DNA of 64,000 nt from Eubacterium_U album (lineage in GTDB: Bacteria; Bacillota; Clostridia; Lachnospirales; Lachnospiraceae), in the NCBI RefSeq assembly GCF_025336545.1, contig NZ_JAODBU010000002.1, positions 310,001 to 374,000 on the forward strand, written 5' to 3'. Within the stretch, counting starts at the first letter, position 1. Each line of letters begins with the position of its first letter. Shown in pieces: positions 60,540 through 64,000 of this stretch. The position numbers and the translations under genes are program-made. The notes under the pieces were generated by a model. It saw only the letters and a program-made list of their open reading frames with translations. It was not told where the DNA came from and ran no database searches.

Positions 60540-62210
60540 TTAGAATAATCCTGTAATCTTTCCATCGTCTGTAACATCAATATCGTATGCTGCAGGATGT
60601 TTTGGAAGTCCCGGCATTGTCATTACATTTCCAGTTAATACAACAACAAATCCTGCTCCTGCTGATATATATACGTCACGAATGCTGATTTCAAATCCTT
60701 CCGGTCTTCCTAATTTATCTTTATCATCTGATAATGAATACTGTGTTTTAGCCATACATACAGGAAGATTTCCATATCCCATATCTTCAATCTTAGCAAT
60801 TGCCTTCTGAGCTTCAGGTGAATAATTAACTCCATCTGCTCCATAAATTTCTTTTGCAACTGTTTCGATTTTTTCTTTGATTGGTAATTTGGTATCATAT
60901 AATGGTTTGAATTTAGATTCTTTATTTTCTAATGTTTCAAGAACTTTATTAGCTAAATCAATTCCACCTTTTCCACCTTTTTCCCATACTTGTGCCAATG
61001 CAAATTCGCATCCTCTGTCTTCACAGAATTTCTTAATATATTCATATTCAGCTTCTGTATCTGTGATAAATGAATTTAATGTTACAACTACAGGGACTCC
61101 AAATTTCTGAAGGTTTTCAATATGTTTTTCAAGGTTAACAATACCTTTTGCCAACGCGTCTAAATTTTCTTCTGACAATTCACTCTTTGGAACTCCACCG
61201 TTATATTTTAATGCTCTTACTGTTGCAACTAAAACAACGCAATCAGGTTTAAGTCCTGCCTGACGGCACTTAATATCCATGAATTTTTCTGCTCCAAGGT
61301 CTGCACCAAATCCTGCTTCTGTTACTACTATATCAGCCATCTTTAATGCTGTCTTTGTTGCTCTTACTGAGTTACATCCATGTGCGATATTTGCAAATGG
61401 TCCACCATGAACAAGTGCTATTGTATGCTCTAATGTCTGGATTACATTAGGTTTAATAGCATCCTTTAAAAGTGCTGCCATTGAACCTACTGCCTGAATA
61501 TCCTTTGCAGTTACAGGCTTACCATCATATGTATAAGCAACAATTATTTTCCCAAGTCTTTCTTTTAAATCTGCTAAATCATCTGCAAGGCAAAGAATTG
61601 CCATAATTTCTGATGCAACTGTAATTACAAAATGGTCTTCTCTTACTGTTCCATCAACCTTTCTTCCAAGACCTACAATAATATTTCTTAATACTCTGTC
61701 ATTGATATCCACACATCTCTTCCATACAATCTGATTAGGGTCAATTCCGAGTACATTTCCCTGCTGAATGTGATTATCAAGCATTGCTGCTAATAAATTA
61801 TTAGCTGATGTAATTGCATGGAAATCTCCTGTAAAATGAAGATTTAAATCTTCCATAGGAACAACCTGTGAATATCCACCACCTGCTGCTCCCCCTTTAA
61901 TACCAAAACAAGGTCCAAGAGATGGCTCTCTAAGTGCAATTACTGCTTTTTTATTTAACTGACCTAAAGCCTGTCCTAAACCAACAGTAATTGTTGTCTT
62001 TCCTTCTCCTGCAGGAGTTGGATTGATAGCTGTTACAAGTACAAGTTTTCCATCTTCATTATCTTTTATTTTATTCCAATATTCATTTGAAATTTTTGCT
62101 TTATATTTACCATATAATTCTAAATCATCTTCTGTTAACCCAATTTTTGCTGTTACCTCTTTAATTGGAAGCATAGTAGCTTCCTGCGCAATCTGAATAT
62201 CTGTTTTCAT
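60540..62210 (-). CDS. fhs: Formate-tetrahydrofolate ligase
   Basis: Makes 10-formyl-THF from formate, THF and ATP. P-loop [18 protein letters not shown] (about 65-82), [14 protein letters not shown], and [15 protein letters not shown] are diagnostic. 556 residues matches the family. AAAGGAG lies 6-7 bases from the ATG. It pairs with folD for one-carbon supply; acetogenesis is not implied by these alone. Confidence 0.97.
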   Translation of the reverse strand: MKTDIQIAQEATMLPIKEVTAKIGLTEDDLELYGKYKAKISNEYWNKIKDNEDGKLVLVTAINPTPAGEGKTTITVGLGQALGQLNKKAVIALREPSLGPCFGIKGGAAGGGYSQVVPMEDLNLHFTGDFHAITSANNLLAAMLDNHIQQGNVLGIDPNQIVWKRCVDINDRVLRNIIVGLGRKVDGTVREDHFVITVASEIMAILCLADDLADLKERLGKIIVAYTYDGKPVTAKDIQAVGSMAALLKDAIKPNVIQTLEHTIALVHGGPFANIAHGCNSVRATKTALKMADIVVTEAGFGADLGAEKFMDIKCRQAGLKPDCVVLVATVRALKYNGGVPKSELSEENLDALAKGIVNLEKHIENLQKFGVPVVVTLNSFITDTEAEYEYIKKFCEDRGCEFALAQVWEKGGKGGIDLANKVLETLENKESKFKPLYDTKLPIKEKIETVAKEIYGADGVNYSPEAQKAIAKIEDMGYGNLPVCMAKTQYSLSDDKDKLGRPEGFEISIRDVYISAGAGFVVVLTGNVMTMPGLPKHPAAYDIDVTDDGKITGLF

Positions 62211-62221
62211 TTTCTTCTCCT

Positions 62222-64000
62222 TTATTGCTCCTCTTTTTTATTATTACCTGAAATATACTCATCAAATTGTTCCATGCTCATAAGTATTTTTCTAGGTTTA
62301 TTTTGTTCTTCCTGTCCAACAATACCGGCATCGTATAATTGTTCCATTATACGTGCTGCTCTATTGAATCCAACTCTGAACTGTCTTTGCAGCATACTTG
62401 TAGAACCTTTGTCTTTTTCAATGCATAATCTTGCTGCCTGTTCAAAGTATTCATCTCTTCCATTTTCTTCTCCATCTTCTTTAGATGGTTCCGATAATTT
62501 TTCTTCAATGGAAGTTTCGTAAACAACCTCACTGCTATGCGATACAAGGTATTGAACTGTCCTTTGTACCTCTTCATCAGATACATATGCTCCCTGCAAT
62601 CTTACAGGTTTAACATAGCCTGATGGATAAAACAGCATATCACCATTACCAAGCAGTTTTTCAGCTCCGTTCATATCTATAATTGTTCTGGAATCTGTTC
62701 CTGATGAAACAGTCAATGCAACTCTAGATGGAATATTTGCCTTAATAAGACCTGTAATAACATCTACCGAAGGTCTTTGAGTGGCAATAATCAAATGAAT
62801 TCCAGCTGCACGTGCAAGCTGTGCAAGTCTGCATATCGCATCTTCAACTTCTTTTGCTGCAACCATCATAAGGTCTGCTAACTCGTCAATTACTATTACA
62901 ATCTGAGCCATCTTTTCAGGTGGTTCATCTCCTTCGTAATCTCCTGCTTCAATTTTTGCATTATATCCTTTCAAATCTCTTGAGCCTGTTTGCGAAAATT
63001 TCTTATATCTTTCTGACATTTCAGCCACAGCCCAATTCAATATACCTGCTGCCTTTTTAGGATCTGTAACAACGGGATATAATAAATGAGGTATTCCATT
63101 GTAAACCTTAAATTCAACTACCTTAGGATCAATTATAATCAACTTAACTTCATCAGGTGTCGCTCTATATAAAATACTCATTATTATTGAATTTGTAAAT
63201 ACTGATTTTCCCGAACCTGTTGTTCCGGCTACAAGCATATGTGGCATTTTTGCAATATCTGCAACTACAACCCTGCCTGCAATATCCTTACCTGCCGCAA
63301 AAGCAATCTTTGAAGAATTCTCTTTTAGTTCTTTGGATTCTAATAATTCTCTTATATAAACTGTATCTCTTCCTTTGTTAGGGACTTCAATTCCAACTGC
63401 TGCTTTTCCCGGAATCGGAGCTTCAATTCTAATATCTGCTGCGGCAAGATTTAATTTGATATCATCTGTAAGTGCAGTTATCTTGCTAACTTTTGTTCCC
63501 ATTTCCGGTTGTAATTCATATCTTGTAACCGAAGGGCCTTTACTTACATTTGTTACTGTTACATTAACTCCAAAATTCTGAAGAATTTGTTGCAATTTAT
63601 TTGCTGTTTCCATAAGTTCCATTTTTGATGTTGGATTCTTACTTCCCGGATTTTTATTTAAAAGACTATATGTTGGTTTAGTATATTTCATCTTTTTCTT
63701 AACCGGTGCAATAATCTTTCCTTCTGATGATGCTTTTTCAGGTACTTTCGTCTGTGGATTAATTTCCTGTGCATCCATCGTTTCCTGTGAAGGTTTAATT
63801 TCATGCATGCCATAAGGCTTTCTATTCATTACTTCTTTTGCTTCTTTTGAAACAAATATTCTTTCCTTAGGTTTAAACTCTCCATCATTTGCATGTTCAT
63901 CCGCTATCGGAGTTTTATTAATAGGCTCTTCTTTAAGTTTCGCCGTAACACCACTTTGTTTTCCATATATAAACTGACCTGTCGGTTCTTCTTCTAAATC
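62222..64000 (-). CDS. ftsK: DNA translocase FtsK/SpoIIIE, 5' end outside the window
   Basis: Septal or sporulation DNA pump. The visible part is the C-terminal motor: Walker [15 protein letters not shown], Walker [16 protein letters not shown], and the gamma winged-helix domain at the end ([20 protein letters not shown]) that reads KOPS-like signals. The frame stays open upstream of the ATG at 63829 to the window edge (reading ... [15 protein letters not shown] before it), so that ATG is internal and the N-terminal membrane part is cut off. It is followed by fhs after 11 bases. Confidence 0.95.
   Translation of the reverse strand, partial: DLEEEPTGQFIYGKQSGVTAKLKEEPINKTPIADEHANDGEFKPKERIFVSKEAKEVMNRKPYGMHEIKPSQETMDAQEINPQTKVPEKASSEGKIIAPVKKKMKYTKPTYSLLNKNPGSKNPTSKMELMETANKLQQILQNFGVNVTVTNVSKGPSVTRYELQPEMGTKVSKITALTDDIKLNLAAADIRIEAPIPGKAAVGIEVPNKGRDTVYIRELLESKELKENSSKIAFAAGKDIAGRVVVADIAKMPHMLVAGTTGSGKSVFTNSIIMSILYRATPDEVKLIIIDPKVVEFKVYNGIPHLLYPVVTDPKKAAGILNWAVAEMSERYKKFSQTGSRDLKGYNAKIEAGDYEGDEPPEKMAQIVIVIDELADLMMVAAKEVEDAICRLAQLARAAGIHLIIATQRPSVDVITGLIKANIPSRVALTVSSGTDSRTIIDMNGAEKLLGNGDMLFYPSGYVKPVRLQGAYVSDEEVQRTVQYLVSHSSEVVYETSIEEKLSEPSKEDGEENGRDEYFEQAARLCIEKDKGSTSMLQRQFRVGFNRAARIMEQLYDAGIVGQEEQNKPRKILMSMEQFDEYISGNNKKEEQ

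Noticed and set aside
1..64000. tRNA or rRNA genes
   Set aside because: I found no cloverleaf-like or rRNA-like stretch in the intergenic regions.

Overview
The window is AT-rich DNA from an anaerobic Clostridia-type Firmicute, most likely a member of the Lachnospiraceae. This is inferred from strong AGGAGG ribosome-binding sites, the rsmB-rlmN-prpC-prkC-rsgA-rpe cluster, the formate-tetrahydrofolate ligase/FolD pair, and a [FeFe]-hydrogenase maturase (HydE). No species is assigned. Two regions are clearly different.

Bases 1 to about 43,400 are one large conjugative element (ICE or integrated plasmid) whose left end lies outside the window. A minus-strand block (22.6 down to 7.9 kb) encodes a Gram-positive type IV secretion machine: a VirB2-like pilin candidate, VirB6-like channel protein, two-domain peptidoglycan hydrolase, PrgI/VirB3-like protein, VirB4 ATPase and VirD4 coupling protein, followed by small accessory genes. 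A plus-strand block (23.2-30.0 kb) looks like plasmid maintenance: a tandem winged-helix Rep-like protein, ParM/ParR-like partition genes, a private signal peptidase and topoisomerase III. Then come a tyrosine recombinase (31.2 kb), a divergent sigma-factor-like pair (33 kb), a VWA/metalloprotease plus MoxR AAA+ pair (35.4-40.3 kb), SSB, and a secreted BIG2/FN3 protein (41.6-43.1 kb). The left end carries a flotillin, small membrane proteins, and an ADP-ribosylglycohydrolase next to a tiny ADP-ribosyltransferase-like protein. I recognised no relaxase.

The most striking part is the regulatory layer shared across the element, which also argues that it is one unit. (i) Arrays of exactly 11-bp repeats around TACGTATT lie in front of several genes at 4.0, 7.4, 13.3, 24.2 and 30.5 kb; they resemble a ParR centromere or operator. 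(ii) Four promoters (flotillin, ADP-ribosylglycohydrolase, parM, recombinase) share TTTACGAAAGAAYT at a fixed distance from an extended -10. (iii) Three promoters (T4SS operon, a putative small RNA, the BIG2 protein) share TGCCAC direct repeats at a fixed distance from TTGAAA. (iv) Four leaders share AGATTGAT, and each runs into an intrinsic terminator just before the first gene. Terminator-like hairpins also stand in front of many internal genes of these operons, which suggests processive antitermination.

From 43.4 kb to the end is chromosomal core: lgt, ychF, a YcdX-type PHP phosphatase, hydE, rpe, rsgA, prkC, prpC, rlmN, rsmB, a YugP-type zinc peptidase, fmt, def, priA, folD, fhs and a truncated ftsK. 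Around the PHP gene are two copies of a foldback (MITE-like) repeat with covarying ends and 78-bp tandem duplications.
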